Shown: in pieces, positions 1 to 9,874 of the stretch | How positions within the stretch are numbered: the stretch's first letter is position 1 | Layout of the letters: each line of letters begins with the position of its first letter | Assembly (NCBI RefSeq): GCF_038967635.1 | Contig: NZ_CP152413.1 | Span: 7,754,001 to 7,818,000 of the forward strand | Direction of reading: 5' to 3' | DNA from: Bradyrhizobium sp. B124 | Lineage (GTDB): Bacteria; Pseudomonadota; Alphaproteobacteria; Rhizobiales; Xanthobacteraceae | Length of the DNA: 64,000 nucleotides | Position numbers and translations under genes: made by a program | The notes under the pieces: generated by a model | Database searches by the model: none | Seen by the model: the letters and a program-made list of their open reading frames with translations, nothing else | Told to the model about the DNA's origin: nothing

Positions 1-1859
1 ACGACGGTCTGATCTTTCCGCGCTCGATCGTTCAGATTCCTGGCCATGACCTTTTTGTTATTTCGGACATGGGAGGGTGGCAACGCACGGATGGTCGCTT
101 ACTGATCCTGGATCCTCATGCCGCGGATGGAAAGCGGATCAGGGAAGCGATTACCGGGCTCGAGTATCCTTTCGGATTAGCGATCGGCCCGGACAGCAAG
201 GTCTATGCCTCAACGGCAGAGATGATCTTTCGCTTCGATCCGCTCGCCTCCAATCCGCGCAGTACAATGGAGACGATCATCCAGGGCCTGCCGGGCCGCA
301 GAACAACTCTTTCCGACGGCACGAAGGTAGCGGAGAGCAGCCATTCGCTGAAGCAGTTCGTATTCGACAAGACGGGGAGGATCTTCGTAAACGTCGGCTC
401 GGACAGCGACGATTGCATCCCAAATCCCGGAAAACCTGTGACCAAGGTGTGCCCCACGGGAGAGGGAACATCGCCGCTCGCATCGATCTGGATGTTCACG
501 CCGCCGAATGGTGGCGTCTTCCTCGCGCTCAAGCCCGCCGATCCCAACCCGCCGCGCGAGATCTACGCACGGGGACTACGCAACTCGATGGCGCTGGCGC
601 TGCACTCGCGGTTTCCGGAGCCGGGCTTTGCTTTTCTGCAGGGTGAAAACGGCAGGGACTTGAAGGATTTCTTCAAACCCAACGAAGAGATCAACGCGAT
701 CGAAAAAGGAAAACATTACGGCTGGCCGTATTGCTACGATCTGGCAACACCGAGCCCAGAGTTTAGGTCCGTGTTGCAGAACGGACCGTACAGGAACTTC
801 TGCAACGACACGGCAATCTACAAACCGCCGCATTCGCTGCTGCCGCCCCACGGCGCGCCGCTCGGGATGCTGTATTATCATGGCAGCAAATTTCCGGAGC
901 TCGAGGGCAAGTTGCTGGTCGCTCTGCACGGTTATCGACCTGCGGGCAGCCGGGTCTTGATCTACGACGTCGACGATCACGGCTTTCCAAAGGTCATCGC
1001 TCCGCCAGTCAGCTATAAGGTCAGCTGCGAGGCCGTACCCTCGCGTGCGTTTGAGACCGATGCGGGCAGGGCCCCGGCAGCGCCTTTCGATGAGCTGATT
1101 TCAGGATGGCATAGGGTCAATGGCGCACGACCGCGAGGGGCACCGGTCGGGTTGACTGTCGCGGCCGACGGGGCGATCTGGCTGGTGGAGGACAAGAACA
1201 AGACCGTCATCCGCATTGATCGCGCGCCTGGCGATGCGCCGGATCCGTTGCCGTGCGATATGCGAACCCAAGCACAGATCGACGAGTTGGTTGGCTTCGT
1301 CGCAAGCGATCCTAAGAACCGCGCCCGGCTTACCGCGGTTCGCAGCGGGATTATCGAGAAACATTGCGTTGGCTGCCATTCGGATTTCGCCTTGAAGCAT
1401 GGCCAATCAGACGCGGACAAAGATCAGGCCGCATTGAAATTCATGCTGTCGCAGGACGGCTGGATCTATCCGGGGGATCCCGATTCCGGTAAATTGCGCG
1501 CGCGTCTACGTGGCTTTGGCGCCGAGAGGCTGATGCCGCCCGGAGGAGAGGCCTTGCCGAAGACGGAACCGGGTTATGCGCGCCTTCTCGACTTGGCGGA
1601 CTACCTGGCCGGCACGATGGTTCCCGGTACGCGGATGAAGGTCAAGCAGGGGCCGGCCGAGAGGGATTTCTTCAGCAAGACCGGTAAGATCTGCGGCCAA
1701 ATTCCGACAACCAAGGTCGTTATCGTGACACAAGCGGAGGCCGTAGGTAAGCCGGGTTTTAGCCGAATTTACCGGCCGGCCGATGCTTTCTTGAGCGGAG
1801 AGTGCACTGACGCCGATGGCTATTACATTCCTCAAAAGGCTCTTGTGCCCTTGCGGTAG
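1..1859 (+). CDS. PQQ-type sugar (sorbosone/glucose) dehydrogenase with C-terminal cytochrome c domain, 5' partial
   Basis: The reading frame is open to the left edge (from base 3), so the start lies outside the window; the first in-window ATG at 69 is internal. The N-terminal ~400 residues read as a six-bladed beta-propeller of the glucose/sorbosone dehydrogenase type (GLEYPFGLAIGPD, ARGLRNSMALAL, GWPYCYD). A class I cytochrome c segment follows, with the haem motif CVGCH about residue 433 (counting from base 69) and a likely methionine ligand in LMPPGG. Such proteins oxidise sugars in the periplasm and pass electrons to the attached haem; the substrate cannot be told from sequence. The 3' end overlaps the next gene by 44 bases, suggesting translational coupling with the gluconolactonase-like protein, a sensible partner because aldose oxidation gives lactones. 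Confidence 0.8.
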   Translation, partial: DGLIFPRSIVQIPGHDLFVISDMGGWQRTDGRLLILDPHAADGKRIREAITGLEYPFGLAIGPDSKVYASTAEMIFRFDPLASNPRSTMETIIQGLPGRRTTLSDGTKVAESSHSLKQFVFDKTGRIFVNVGSDSDDCIPNPGKPVTKVCPTGEGTSPLASIWMFTPPNGGVFLALKPADPNPPREIYARGLRNSMALALHSRFPEPGFAFLQGENGRDLKDFFKPNEEINAIEKGKHYGWPYCYDLATPSPEFRSVLQNGPYRNFCNDTAIYKPPHSLLPPHGAPLGMLYYHGSKFPELEGKLLVALHGYRPAGSRVLIYDVDDHGFPKVIAPPVSYKVSCEAVPSRAFETDAGRAPAAPFDELISGWHRVNGARPRGAPVGLTVAADGAIWLVEDKNKTVIRIDRAPGDAPDPLPCDMRTQAQIDELVGFVASDPKNRARLTAVRSGIIEKHCVGCHSDFALKHGQSDADKDQAALKFMLSQDGWIYPGDPDSGKLRARLRGFGAERLMPPGGEALPKTEPGYARLLDLADYLAGTMVPGTRMKVKQGPAERDFFSKTGKICGQIPTTKVVIVTQAEAVGKPGFSRIYRPADAFLSGECTDADGYYIPQKALVPLR

Positions 1860-2778
1860 CGCATTGCTAGTCACGCTCGTGGCGAGCGCTGCGTGCGCAG
1901 GTCCAAAATTGTTCGAGAGCCAGGAGGTGACGCCACCTGGCGAATACACGTTCGGCATCGAAGGACCCGCCGTCGATCGCGATGGGAGTCTGTTTGTCGT
2001 CAATTTCGGGAAGCAGGGCACGATCGGCAAGCTCGCCCCGGGAAGCGCCAGCTCGGAAAAATACCTGGACTTGCCGGAAGGCAGTGTCGGCAACTCCATC
2101 CGCTTTGCTCGCGATGGGACGATGTTCGTCGCCGATTACAAGAAGCACAACATTTTCCAGATCAAGCGAGGCAGCCTGGAACCAGAAGTCTATTTTCATG
2201 CCGACGACATGAGTCAGCCAAATGATATGACTATCGCCCGAGACGGTACGATCTACGCCAGTGACCCGAATTGGAAGGCGCGTAGCGGCCGGATCTGGCG
2301 GATTGCAAAAGCCGCTGACGGGTCGGTGCAGGGCCAGGTGATGACTGCGGCACGATCAATGGGCACAACGAACGGCATCGATTTGAGCCCCGATGAGAAG
2401 ACCCTCTATGTCAGCGAGTCGAACAGCGGCCAGATCTGGGCTTATGAGGTTCGCGGCAACGAACTGACGTCGGCCCGCGCTCTCAAGACCTTCCACGCGG
2501 ATACGGTGGATGGCCTGCGTACCGACACTGCGGGACGATTGCTGATCGCACGAATCCAGAAAGGTAAGATTGCGGTTATGCAAGCCGATGGCGCGCTGCA
2601 GAGAGAGGTCGATCTGCAAGGTCGCGAACCCACCAACCTTGCATTCGGTGGTGCTGATGGAAAGACGGTATTCGTGACGCAGCGTCGAGGCGGCTTCATC
2701 GAAGCTTTTCGCACGGATCACGAGGGACGCGAGCACTGTTTACAAAGGCCCGGTTGCCAGGGGCAAGCGACGCCGTAG
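1816..2778 (+). CDS. secreted SMP-30/gluconolactonase-like beta-propeller protein
   Basis: A 320-residue protein whose first ~27 residues form a signal peptide (FLKRLLCPCGSALLVTLVAS, then AACAG), so it is probably periplasmic. The body contains repeated propeller blades (DGSLFVVNFGKQG, DGTMFVADYKK, DGTIYASDPNW, SPDEKTLYVSES), as in the SMP-30/gluconolactonase/LRE family. Enzymes of this family hydrolyse sugar lactones to aldonic acids. It overlaps the dehydrogenase gene upstream and probably forms a two-gene unit with it that oxidises a sugar and opens the lactone (inference). It could instead be a non-enzymatic NHL-like protein; metal ligands were not assigned. Confidence 0.75.
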   Translation: MAITFLKRLLCPCGSALLVTLVASAACAGPKLFESQEVTPPGEYTFGIEGPAVDRDGSLFVVNFGKQGTIGKLAPGSASSEKYLDLPEGSVGNSIRFARDGTMFVADYKKHNIFQIKRGSLEPEVYFHADDMSQPNDMTIARDGTIYASDPNWKARSGRIWRIAKAADGSVQGQVMTAARSMGTTNGIDLSPDEKTLYVSESNSGQIWAYEVRGNELTSARALKTFHADTVDGLRTDTAGRLLIARIQKGKIAVMQADGALQREVDLQGREPTNLAFGGADGKTVFVTQRRGGFIEAFRTDHEGREHCLQRPGCQGQATP

Positions 2779-2801
2779 CCAACGATCATAAACGACACTC
2801 A

Positions 2802-2837
2802 TTTTCCCGATCCTCCCCGTTTTCCCGCTCCTCCCCG
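2802..2837. repeat. 18-bp tandem repeat, two copies
   Basis: Two adjacent copies of TTTTCCCGATCCTCCCCG, differing at one base (A/C at position 9), directly downstream of the gluconolactonase-like gene. They are most likely a local slippage duplication. Confidence 0.85.
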
Positions 2838-3227
2838 TTGCGCCGTGCGTGATTTCGTAATTCGAAGCCTTGAGTCCGGTGAATCGTTCGTGCGTGCGGA
2901 ACTGTAACCGGAACCCCGCTTGCGGATATTGGACGTAAAAAGGGTTGTTACAGGGATCGAGTCCAATAAAGATAACTTAGGCCCAAACTCCTCGCCAAAT
3001 CCGCATTTGCGTCCGCTGGCGCGCTGAGATTAAGAGCACATCGTCCACGAAAAATCGCCAAGCCTGAATCCATGGATGGGAACAGCTCAGGTGCTAGTTG
3101 TCGAGTGATTGGGTTAGCTCAGAGCTGGGAATTTGTCTGGGTCCGGACGGATGGCGATCGCAATGGGTTTTGGGTTCCGACTGAATACCATCTGAAGGAG
3201 ATTGGCGGCTACTGCCTGCTCGCGCGA

Positions 3228-3265
3228 AGGTGGGCGGGTAGGAGCATTATCGGAGCCGCCCACCT
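3228..3265. other. 10-bp inverted repeat (hairpin)
   Basis: AGGTGGGCGG at 3228-3237 pairs with CCGCCCACCT at 3256-3265 around an 18-base loop. There is no T-run on either side, so it is not a convincing terminator. It could be a regulatory or decayed structure. Confidence 0.6.
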
Positions 3266-3524
3266 CCAGTTTATGTTGCGATCAGTGTAGGCCAGTCATC
3301 TATTGAAATCCTGCGAGATGATGCAGAAAGTCGCTGAACTTCTGCATCGATTTCCTGCATGTTGGCAGCGCAGCAAGTCTCTTCGATTTAAGGAAATATC
3401 CCTTGAGAAGCAGACTGCAAATGGTCTTGACTTGCGCCTCCGGAGCGTTCAACTAAAGGATATTGCAACCTTATATTGTTCTGCGGCGGCGGCTTGCTGA
3501 TTTCAGTTTTGATTGAGGAAGAAA

Positions 3525-5909
3525 ATGCCACGACGCATCGTGCTCCTCTCCGATGGCACCGGCAATTCATCGGCAAAGGTTTGGCGGACAAACGTTTGGC
3601 GCATGTTCAGCGCGCTGGATCTTACCAACGACGATCAAGTCGCTTGCTATGATGACGGCGTTGGGACCTCGTCGTTCAAGCCGCTGGCGGTCCTGGGTGG
3701 CGCCTTCGGGATTGGTCTGCGTCGCAATGTCATCACGCTCTACAAGTTCGCCTGTCGCAACTACCGCAACGAGGGCGACGAGATATTCGCATTCGGCTTC
3801 AGCCGTGGCGCTTTCACTATCCGCGTGACGATGGGCTTGATCCTCGACCAGGGCTTGATTCCGGCGCAGGGCATCTCCGATAGCGAATTGGACCGGCAGG
3901 CGAAAAAGGCCTACCGGGCGTATCACAGAAGTCATTTCCATACGAACTGGTACCTGCTGGTCCTTGGCCTGAAGAAATTGTTTGGAGGAGAAGTGTCTTC
4001 CAAGCCATCGACCGTCCCCGCCGGAAGGCAAACGCCGGTCATCCGCTTTCTGGGGCTGTGGGATACAGTTGCGGCTTACGGTCTTCCGATCGACGAGATG
4101 ACCCAAGGCGTGAGCCAATGGATCTGGCCGCTGGAATTGCCCGGCCACACGCTTCATCCGAGTGTCAAGCGCGCGTGCCATGCGCTTTCCCTCGATGACG
4201 AGCGCACCACATTTCATCCTGTTCTTTGGAATGAGAGACAGGAGAAGCAACTGGCAAGCGGAACTCCTCGTTACACCTCCGCGGAGAGAATTAGCCAGGT
4301 CTGGTTCGTCGGCGTACATGCGAACGTTGGTGGCGGATACCCGGACGATTCCCTCGCTCAGATCCCGCTATACTGGATGATGGAGGAGGCGAGAGCCCAA
4401 GGTCTCTGCTTCAAATTATCGGATCCTGCGGCACTCGCGGAAACCAGGCAGGCGCAGGATAAAGACGGCCGGCTGTATGATTCCCGCGCTGGCGCGGCGA
4501 GCTACTACCGCTATGGGCCACGGCGCATATCCCGCCTGACCGGGCAGCGCTTCTCCTGGACGACGGGCGATGAGGTATATGTCGAGAAGCCTAAGATCCA
4601 CGAGACGGTATTAAGGCGCATAAGGAACAACGCCCATGTCTATGCGCCGATTGGAATTCCACATAACTATGATGTTGTCTCGCCAGAGATAGCGCAAGAC
4701 GGCAGCGTCCGGTTCAGAATCGATAGCCTGCCGGACGGTGCATCGGGGCCGACGATCAACACGCCGGAAACTTCGGAGCAGGCTCAGGCCCGCGTCCTCG
4801 CCGAGCGCCAGGACGTCTGGCCGCTGGTCTACACCCGCGCGGCGCTGTATTTTTTCACATTGGCGGCAACCACAGTGTTCGTCATATTTCCCTTCGCCGG
4901 GCGGAGCGATCCGCTTGGTGAAAGGGTCAATGCGCTCAAATGGGTTTCAGACATTATCCGGACGTTGAGCGGGTTCTTGCCGTCATGGATATCGCAATGG
5001 CTCGCCTCCTATGCACAATATCCCGGGACGTTCCTGATCCTGGTGGGTATCATTGGAGCATTGATCATCGGCGGTGAGCGCGTCGCTTCCGCGATCGACG
5101 ACCGAATGACCGCGCTTTGGCGCAAAGCATTCGCCGGAAAGCTCTCTGCGCCGATGACGGCTCCCAACTCCATGCCGGGCGGTCGTGAACGTATCCTCAT
5201 GGGAGTCCGGTCAGGATGGCGCTACTATCTGGGCCCGGCGCTTTCCGCCGTTATCATTGCATACTTGGCACTCACGGTCGGGGACCGACTTCTATTCACG
5301 GCTGTGGATCAGGCGGGACTGATTTGCAAGCCAACGGGCAAGCTGGACTACATCCCAGATGCCGGAGCGCTGGTCTCCTTTGAAACGTCCGACCCGTGCT
5401 TTGCCACGGGCTACAAGGTCGGCCGCCTCGAGCGATACTACGTTTGGACCAACCCGGACCCGGCTACGCTTGCCCGTCAGTATGGGAACTATTCGACCAG
5501 CAAGGACACATGCAAAGTGGCCGCGGGCGCAGGCGAAGCGATGTTGATGAATGGCGGCGTTGAGACGGACGCGCGCGGATATTCGACCTTCCGCAATCCG
5601 GAGGACGGCACCCAGCTGTCCTGGACCGAGACCATCGTCCATATTCTCGCATTACCGCTGCGGCGCTACTACTTTCAGCCCTGGTTCCAGCCGATGGCAC
5701 GTTATGGCTCGCTTGGCAGCGAAGTGGACTTCCTCGAACCTGACCCCGACCGGCGCGTGAAGAAGATTTCTGAGTACGTGACGCCCAAGGTGACCGACGA
5801 ACTGTTCTTTTACGTAAACGACGCGGTCCTCATCCTTCCGCGCACCTATCAATGGCTCTACGAAGACAATAGAGGCTGTATCTCATTCTTCATCAAGCCG
5901 TCGAAGTAG
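3525..5909 (+). CDS. DUF2235 (Tle1-like) alpha/beta hydrolase with membrane segments
   Basis: About 794 residues. The start is ATG 3525, preceded by GAGGAAG. The N-terminal half is a DUF2235 hydrolase as found in Tle1 phospholipases of type VI secretion: LSDGTGNSS near the N-terminus, nucleophile motif GFSRG at ~91-95, an Asp motif LGLWDTVAAYG and the His motif GVHANVGGGY. The C-terminal half has three likely membrane helices (AALYFFTLAATTVFVIF, GTFLILVGIIGALIIGG, YYLGPALSAVIIAYLAL) separated by soluble stretches, so the enzyme is probably membrane-anchored and not a freely secreted effector. No VgrG, PAAR or other T6SS gene is visible nearby. It leads a co-directional group with a secreted protein and a CHAT protein. 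Lipid hydrolysis is family-based inference. Confidence 0.8.
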   Translation: MPRRIVLLSDGTGNSSAKVWRTNVWRMFSALDLTNDDQVACYDDGVGTSSFKPLAVLGGAFGIGLRRNVITLYKFACRNYRNEGDEIFAFGFSRGAFTIRVTMGLILDQGLIPAQGISDSELDRQAKKAYRAYHRSHFHTNWYLLVLGLKKLFGGEVSSKPSTVPAGRQTPVIRFLGLWDTVAAYGLPIDEMTQGVSQWIWPLELPGHTLHPSVKRACHALSLDDERTTFHPVLWNERQEKQLASGTPRYTSAERISQVWFVGVHANVGGGYPDDSLAQIPLYWMMEEARAQGLCFKLSDPAALAETRQAQDKDGRLYDSRAGAASYYRYGPRRISRLTGQRFSWTTGDEVYVEKPKIHETVLRRIRNNAHVYAPIGIPHNYDVVSPEIAQDGSVRFRIDSLPDGASGPTINTPETSEQAQARVLAERQDVWPLVYTRAALYFFTLAATTVFVIFPFAGRSDPLGERVNALKWVSDIIRTLSGFLPSWISQWLASYAQYPGTFLILVGIIGALIIGGERVASAIDDRMTALWRKAFAGKLSAPMTAPNSMPGGRERILMGVRSGWRYYLGPALSAVIIAYLALTVGDRLLFTAVDQAGLICKPTGKLDYIPDAGALVSFETSDPCFATGYKVGRLERYYVWTNPDPATLARQYGNYSTSKDTCKVAAGAGEAMLMNGGVETDARGYSTFRNPEDGTQLSWTETIVHILALPLRRYYFQPWFQPMARYGSLGSEVDFLEPDPDRRVKKISEYVTPKVTDELFFYVNDAVLILPRTYQWLYEDNRGCISFFIKPSK

Positions 5910-6078
5910 CCAACTGGCTCTCCTTCGTAGGAGCTTGTCTGGCCGCTGCCGATTATGTCAACTTGGTCCCGTCCTTGAAACAGCCGTACGAGGACATTGG
6001 ACGGCAGCCGGCTACGCATTATGTTGGTACGACCCGGGCACTGCGTTTCCGGGAAATGGGCCAGACTCGGGGGCAGGG

Positions 6079-6942
6079 ATGAGATTGAGCATCAGATCAG
6101 CAATGGTATTGGCGTCAGCCGTGCTAACGAGCGCCGCGTTATGGCCCGGACATGCGCTCGCCGATGCCGGAATCCAGGAATACGGATCGGCGCTGGTCCA
6201 ATATTTCAATAGCCTCCGGGGCGGCTACGAGCCGTTCATCATATCCGAGGGCCAGCAAGTCGGTGACCTGATAGACGTGAGGACGCGATCCGTGCTGAAG
6301 CGCCGAGCCGCGTGTTTTCCCAATCTCGTCCCGCCTCAGCCCCAAAAATTCGATCTTCCGAAGTTCGTGGGGATGTCCCAGACGGCGGCTTCCTTCCTTT
6401 TCGAGGTCAAGCAGTGGTTCGGCCTCACGGCCAACGACAAGCTCGTGGACAGCGTCTCGCTGGTGTTCAGCGAGGGCGCCATTGAGGACGTGACGCTCGA
6501 CGATCTGCAGTCCAATCTGTCCAAGGAGTGCGAATTCCTCAAACCGCTGATCATGGAGGGTAAGGTCATCACGTTGTTCGGACGAACCGCGACCCTCATC
6601 CGAACCGTGATCAGGGCCAAGACCAACACCGTCATGTCCTTCGGTACCGACGCCAGCGCGGAGGCAAAGATTGAGCAATTGAAGAACCTACTGCCGGGAG
6701 GTGCGGCAAGCGTTCTGCCGGTCGATGCATCGATCGGGGCCAAGATAGACCTCAAGGGGCAGAAGGCGGTGACGCTCCAGACCGAGGGGCCCTCGTCCGT
6801 CGCGTTCCGGCCGACCCACATCCCGCGCAAGCTGCTCGGCGGGGAGCCTGCAGACGGCTTGATCCCCTTCGATGTGACGAATGGCGTCCAGATCGAAATC
6901 CAGGAGCGCGCTGCTAATGCTTGGATCAAGACACTCAAATAG
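6079..6942 (+). CDS. secreted protein of unknown function
   Basis: I do not recognise this family. The start is placed at ATG 6079, preceded by GGGGGCAGGG. It gives a clear signal peptide (MRLSIRSAMVLASAVLTSAA, then LWPGHALA), and the mature protein has about 257 residues. The frame is open further upstream to 5935, but that extension has no signal or domain character. The mature part is soluble, has few cysteines, and contains two stretches that might be small alpha/beta domains (around KQWFGLTANDKLVDSVSLVF and SVLPVDASIGAKIDLKG). It lies between the DUF2235 hydrolase and the TPR-CHAT protein and its 3' end overlaps the latter by 26 bases, so the three are probably co-expressed and functionally linked. 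Confidence 0.7.
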   Translation: MRLSIRSAMVLASAVLTSAALWPGHALADAGIQEYGSALVQYFNSLRGGYEPFIISEGQQVGDLIDVRTRSVLKRRAACFPNLVPPQPQKFDLPKFVGMSQTAASFLFEVKQWFGLTANDKLVDSVSLVFSEGAIEDVTLDDLQSNLSKECEFLKPLIMEGKVITLFGRTATLIRTVIRAKTNTVMSFGTDASAEAKIEQLKNLLPGGAASVLPVDASIGAKIDLKGQKAVTLQTEGPSSVAFRPTHIPRKLLGGEPADGLIPFDVTNGVQIEIQERAANAWIKTLK

Positions 6943-9874
6943 ACGTCCGCTTCAGCAACGCTTTTCCCAACGCTTTTTGAGATCACTGATCGTCGCCGCG
7001 TTCACTGCCATGCTCGCGGAGCATGCCGCAGCCCAGGGCGGCGGCCTGACCATATGCCCGAGAATCGACCAGCATCTAGCGCCATCGCCTTCCGTCGCAT
7101 CTCTTCTCGCCCGACTGACGTTGGGCAACGATCCAAGGACCCTTGATACGTTAAAGCGCGACCTTATCGCAGAAGGAAATGAGCTCTCGAGCCGCGCTGA
7201 CCACAACGATCCTGGCGTGGCCGCTCAAGCCGCGAAAGACATTTCGTACCTCGACGCCGCCCTTTCGCGCCGGCAGGACACTGCCTGGTCCGACTTCCTG
7301 CCCGACCAGCGAATCCGACTCCGCTTGACGCTGTCGAAGCTTTATCTGCACTTCGGCTGCAGAAGAGAAGCGACGGCAACGCTCGAGGACGCTATCACGC
7401 TCGTGCCAAGCGGTTCGGTACAGCGTGCGCAATTGCTTACGAACCTCGGTGCTCTCTATGCCGACCTGGATCGGTTGGACGAGGCGACCCCGAAGCTGCG
7501 CGAGGCACTCGAGATCGTGCCCTCGTCGAAGGACTACGCTTCAGCCAAGACCAGATTGGGAGCGTTGTCGGCTGCGGCTCGCTTGGCTCGTAAACGCGGC
7601 AGTCGTCAAGAAGCCTTCGAATTCAACAGGTTGCTGATCGCCGAACTCGACGATCCGAAGGTCGTCGACTATTTCCGCGCGGCCGACGCCTCGGACGAAC
7701 ATCAGCGTATTTTGGCGGTCACGCTCATAAACAACGCCATTCTTCTGGGCTACGAAGAGAGAATGGACGAAGCCGGTCCGCTGTTCGAGCGTGCGTACAA
7801 GATGGTGGTCGACCGTCCGGACGCCATCACGTTGGGACTACCCGATCTTCTCATAGCGTGGTCCGACAACCTGCTCGACTCAGGCAACCAGGAAGGCGCG
7901 ATCCGCCGCTTGGACGAAGCGATTGCTCTTCTCAGGGCGAAGGGAGGCCGCCCGGAAGTTCTCGCGAGAGCGCTTCAGAAACGATCGTCGATGGCGATCA
8001 ATTCGGGCGAAGCCAGGAAGGCGGTCGAGCTGATCCGAGAGCTCGACGGCATTCCGCAATCTTCTCTCACTCCGCTGGAACAAGCCAACATAGCGGCCAC
8101 GAAGGGCGCACTGCTCGAAGCAACGGGCCAGTTCAAGCAATCGCTACCCTTCTACGAACAAGCGCTCGCCGGAACGAGGCGAGCGGTGCCCGAGGGAACA
8201 TTCGAGGTTGCGAAGGCGCTGATCGATCTCGCATTCGCAAAAGGCGGGTCGGGCGACCTCGATGCTGCGCTGGAAGGAGCGCGGGCAGCCGACCGCGCGC
8301 TGGGCGCCTGGCTGACCGAGGAATCGTCGGGTTGCCGCGCCGGCGTCACGCCGAACCGTCAATTGGTAGCCAAGGTCCGCGAAAGCCGCGGCATGTTCGC
8401 CATCCTCAAACGGCAGGCGCTGCGCAAGCAGGGAGGCGCAAGCGAAGAGGAGTTCAGAAAGATAGACCGCGACATCTTCGATCTCGTCCAAGAGAGAGAA
8501 CTCGACCGGGTCGGAGTTGCCATCGAGCGTGGCATGATTCGTCGAACAAACGAAGAAACAATAGGACGTCTCCAGCGATCTCTCGCCGAACTCTGCGCAG
8601 CGCGGTCCGCTTTCGACGAGGCAGTCAAATCAATGTGGACGAACCTGGATTTGTCCGTGGAGCGCCTGAACAGGGCACGAGCTGCAATGGCTGAAAGCGA
8701 ACGTACGATCCAATCGGACGTCAGGCTGAAGTTCGCGACCGGAAGGCTCAAAGTGTCGATGGAGGACCTGCCGGATATTCTGCGTGATCGCGAAGCAATG
8801 ATCGCCTTCCGGGTAGGTAGCGATTTCTCGGTCGTATTCATCGCAGCCCGCCGCGGTGCGAACGTCGTCACGGCCTCGGCTCTATCAAGGACCGCAACCC
8901 GGGACGATATCGCCGCGGCCGTCACGTCGGTGATCGATGCGCGGAGGCAGGGGGATTTTCGCGCAGCGACAGATCGGCTCGGGACCGTACTTGGGCTCAA
9001 AGATCTAAAGGGACTCTTCGATGGAACCGACCACGTATTCCTGGTAGCCGACGGAGATCTGCAACGCCTTCCGGCCCACCTGCTACCGATCGGAAGCACA
9101 CTGCTAGGCGACTTGTCCGCAACGTCGACGCTCTCCTCCCTGTCGATGCTGGCCGCATTGCGCAACCCCGCCGTCGCGGACAAGCAACCCTCGCGTTCGT
9201 CGTCCGGATTCGGCGATCCGATGCTTGACGATAGCGGGTGTCCGAAGCCAGACGTGAGCGAACCACGGCAACTCGTGAACTGTCTGGGCAAAGCCTATGG
9301 ATCGGAGGCCCTTCTCCAGGCAACATTCGCAATGTTCGGCGGCGCCGTTCCTCAAACCGGCACCAACGCGACGGTCAAGACCTTTCGCAAAGCCGATTTG
9401 AGCAGGGCGGGGATACTGGTGTTGGCCACCCATGGATTAGTCGGCGGCGACAAGATCTCCAAGCTGCCGGCCATTGTATTGACGCCAGATCCATCCGATC
9501 CGAAAGACAGTGGCCTTTTCACGACCGCAGACATCGCGGGCATGGATCTAGACGGCGTGTCGCTGGCGATAATCGCTGCCTGTCACACCGCTGGAGCCGC
9601 TCCCGGCTCTCTCGAAGAGGGACTCTCCGGCCTCGGACTAGCGTTCGCCACCGCTGGAGCCAAGGCTCTCATACTGTCCTATTGGGATGCCGAACCGAGC
9701 GCGACTGAGAAACTTCTCGAACACGCATTGATGCTGATGAACCGCGATCATCTGTCCGTAGCGGCCGCCTTGACCGCTTCTATGAGCGAGCTCCGCAAGA
9801 ACAGATACACGCCCGAACAATGGGCTCCATTCGTCGTGATCGGAGACGGGGCTGTCAAGATTCCCGAACAGTAG
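6917..9874 (+). CDS. secreted TPR-CHAT domain protein (caspase-like peptidase)
   Basis: About 985 residues. ATG 6917 is favoured because CAGGAG lies nine bases upstream and the resulting N-terminus is an export signal (RSLIVAAFTAMLAEHAAAQ). A longer frame starts at 6881. Residues ~70-620 are helical repeats of TPR type (LLTNLGALYADLDRLDEATP, ALIDLAFAKGGSGDLDAALE). The C-terminal ~330 residues are a CHAT domain, a caspase-family fold, with the catalytic His in LATHGLVGGD (~residue 837) and Cys in IIAACHTAGA (~887), followed by LILSYWDAEP. CHAT proteins are Cys proteases in several bacterial immune and programmed-death systems (family knowledge). Export makes this one unusual compared with cytoplasmic CHAT effectors. 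The overlap with the upstream gene suggests one operon. Confidence 0.85.
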   Translation: MLGSRHSNRRPLQQRFSQRFLRSLIVAAFTAMLAEHAAAQGGGLTICPRIDQHLAPSPSVASLLARLTLGNDPRTLDTLKRDLIAEGNELSSRADHNDPGVAAQAAKDISYLDAALSRRQDTAWSDFLPDQRIRLRLTLSKLYLHFGCRREATATLEDAITLVPSGSVQRAQLLTNLGALYADLDRLDEATPKLREALEIVPSSKDYASAKTRLGALSAAARLARKRGSRQEAFEFNRLLIAELDDPKVVDYFRAADASDEHQRILAVTLINNAILLGYEERMDEAGPLFERAYKMVVDRPDAITLGLPDLLIAWSDNLLDSGNQEGAIRRLDEAIALLRAKGGRPEVLARALQKRSSMAINSGEARKAVELIRELDGIPQSSLTPLEQANIAATKGALLEATGQFKQSLPFYEQALAGTRRAVPEGTFEVAKALIDLAFAKGGSGDLDAALEGARAADRALGAWLTEESSGCRAGVTPNRQLVAKVRESRGMFAILKRQALRKQGGASEEEFRKIDRDIFDLVQERELDRVGVAIERGMIRRTNEETIGRLQRSLAELCAARSAFDEAVKSMWTNLDLSVERLNRARAAMAESERTIQSDVRLKFATGRLKVSMEDLPDILRDREAMIAFRVGSDFSVVFIAARRGANVVTASALSRTATRDDIAAAVTSVIDARRQGDFRAATDRLGTVLGLKDLKGLFDGTDHVFLVADGDLQRLPAHLLPIGSTLLGDLSATSTLSSLSMLAALRNPAVADKQPSRSSSGFGDPMLDDSGCPKPDVSEPRQLVNCLGKAYGSEALLQATFAMFGGAVPQTGTNATVKTFRKADLSRAGILVLATHGLVGGDKISKLPAIVLTPDPSDPKDSGLFTTADIAGMDLDGVSLAIIAACHTAGAAPGSLEEGLSGLGLAFATAGAKALILSYWDAEPSATEKLLEHALMLMNRDHLSVAAALTASMSELRKNRYTPEQWAPFVVIGDGAVKIPEQ

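Larger units (their letters stand above)
2779..3524. other. intergenic, no supported gene
   Basis: Short open frames here (for example 3072-3290) resemble no known protein and lack good ribosome sites. The stretch holds an 18-base tandem repeat and one long hairpin, listed separately. The promoter of the downstream DUF2235 gene presumably lies at its 3' end. Confidence 0.5.

Noticed and set aside
5873..6081. Open frame between the DUF2235 gene and the secreted protein, ending in a TGA that overlaps the next ATG.
   Set aside because: There is no ATG or GTG start before its last eight codons and no ribosome site; most likely chance.
8359..9291. 310-codon minus-strand frame inside the CHAT gene.
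   Set aside because: It lies antisense to a gene with clear TPR and CHAT motifs, is rich in Ser and Arg, and has no domain; a shadow frame.
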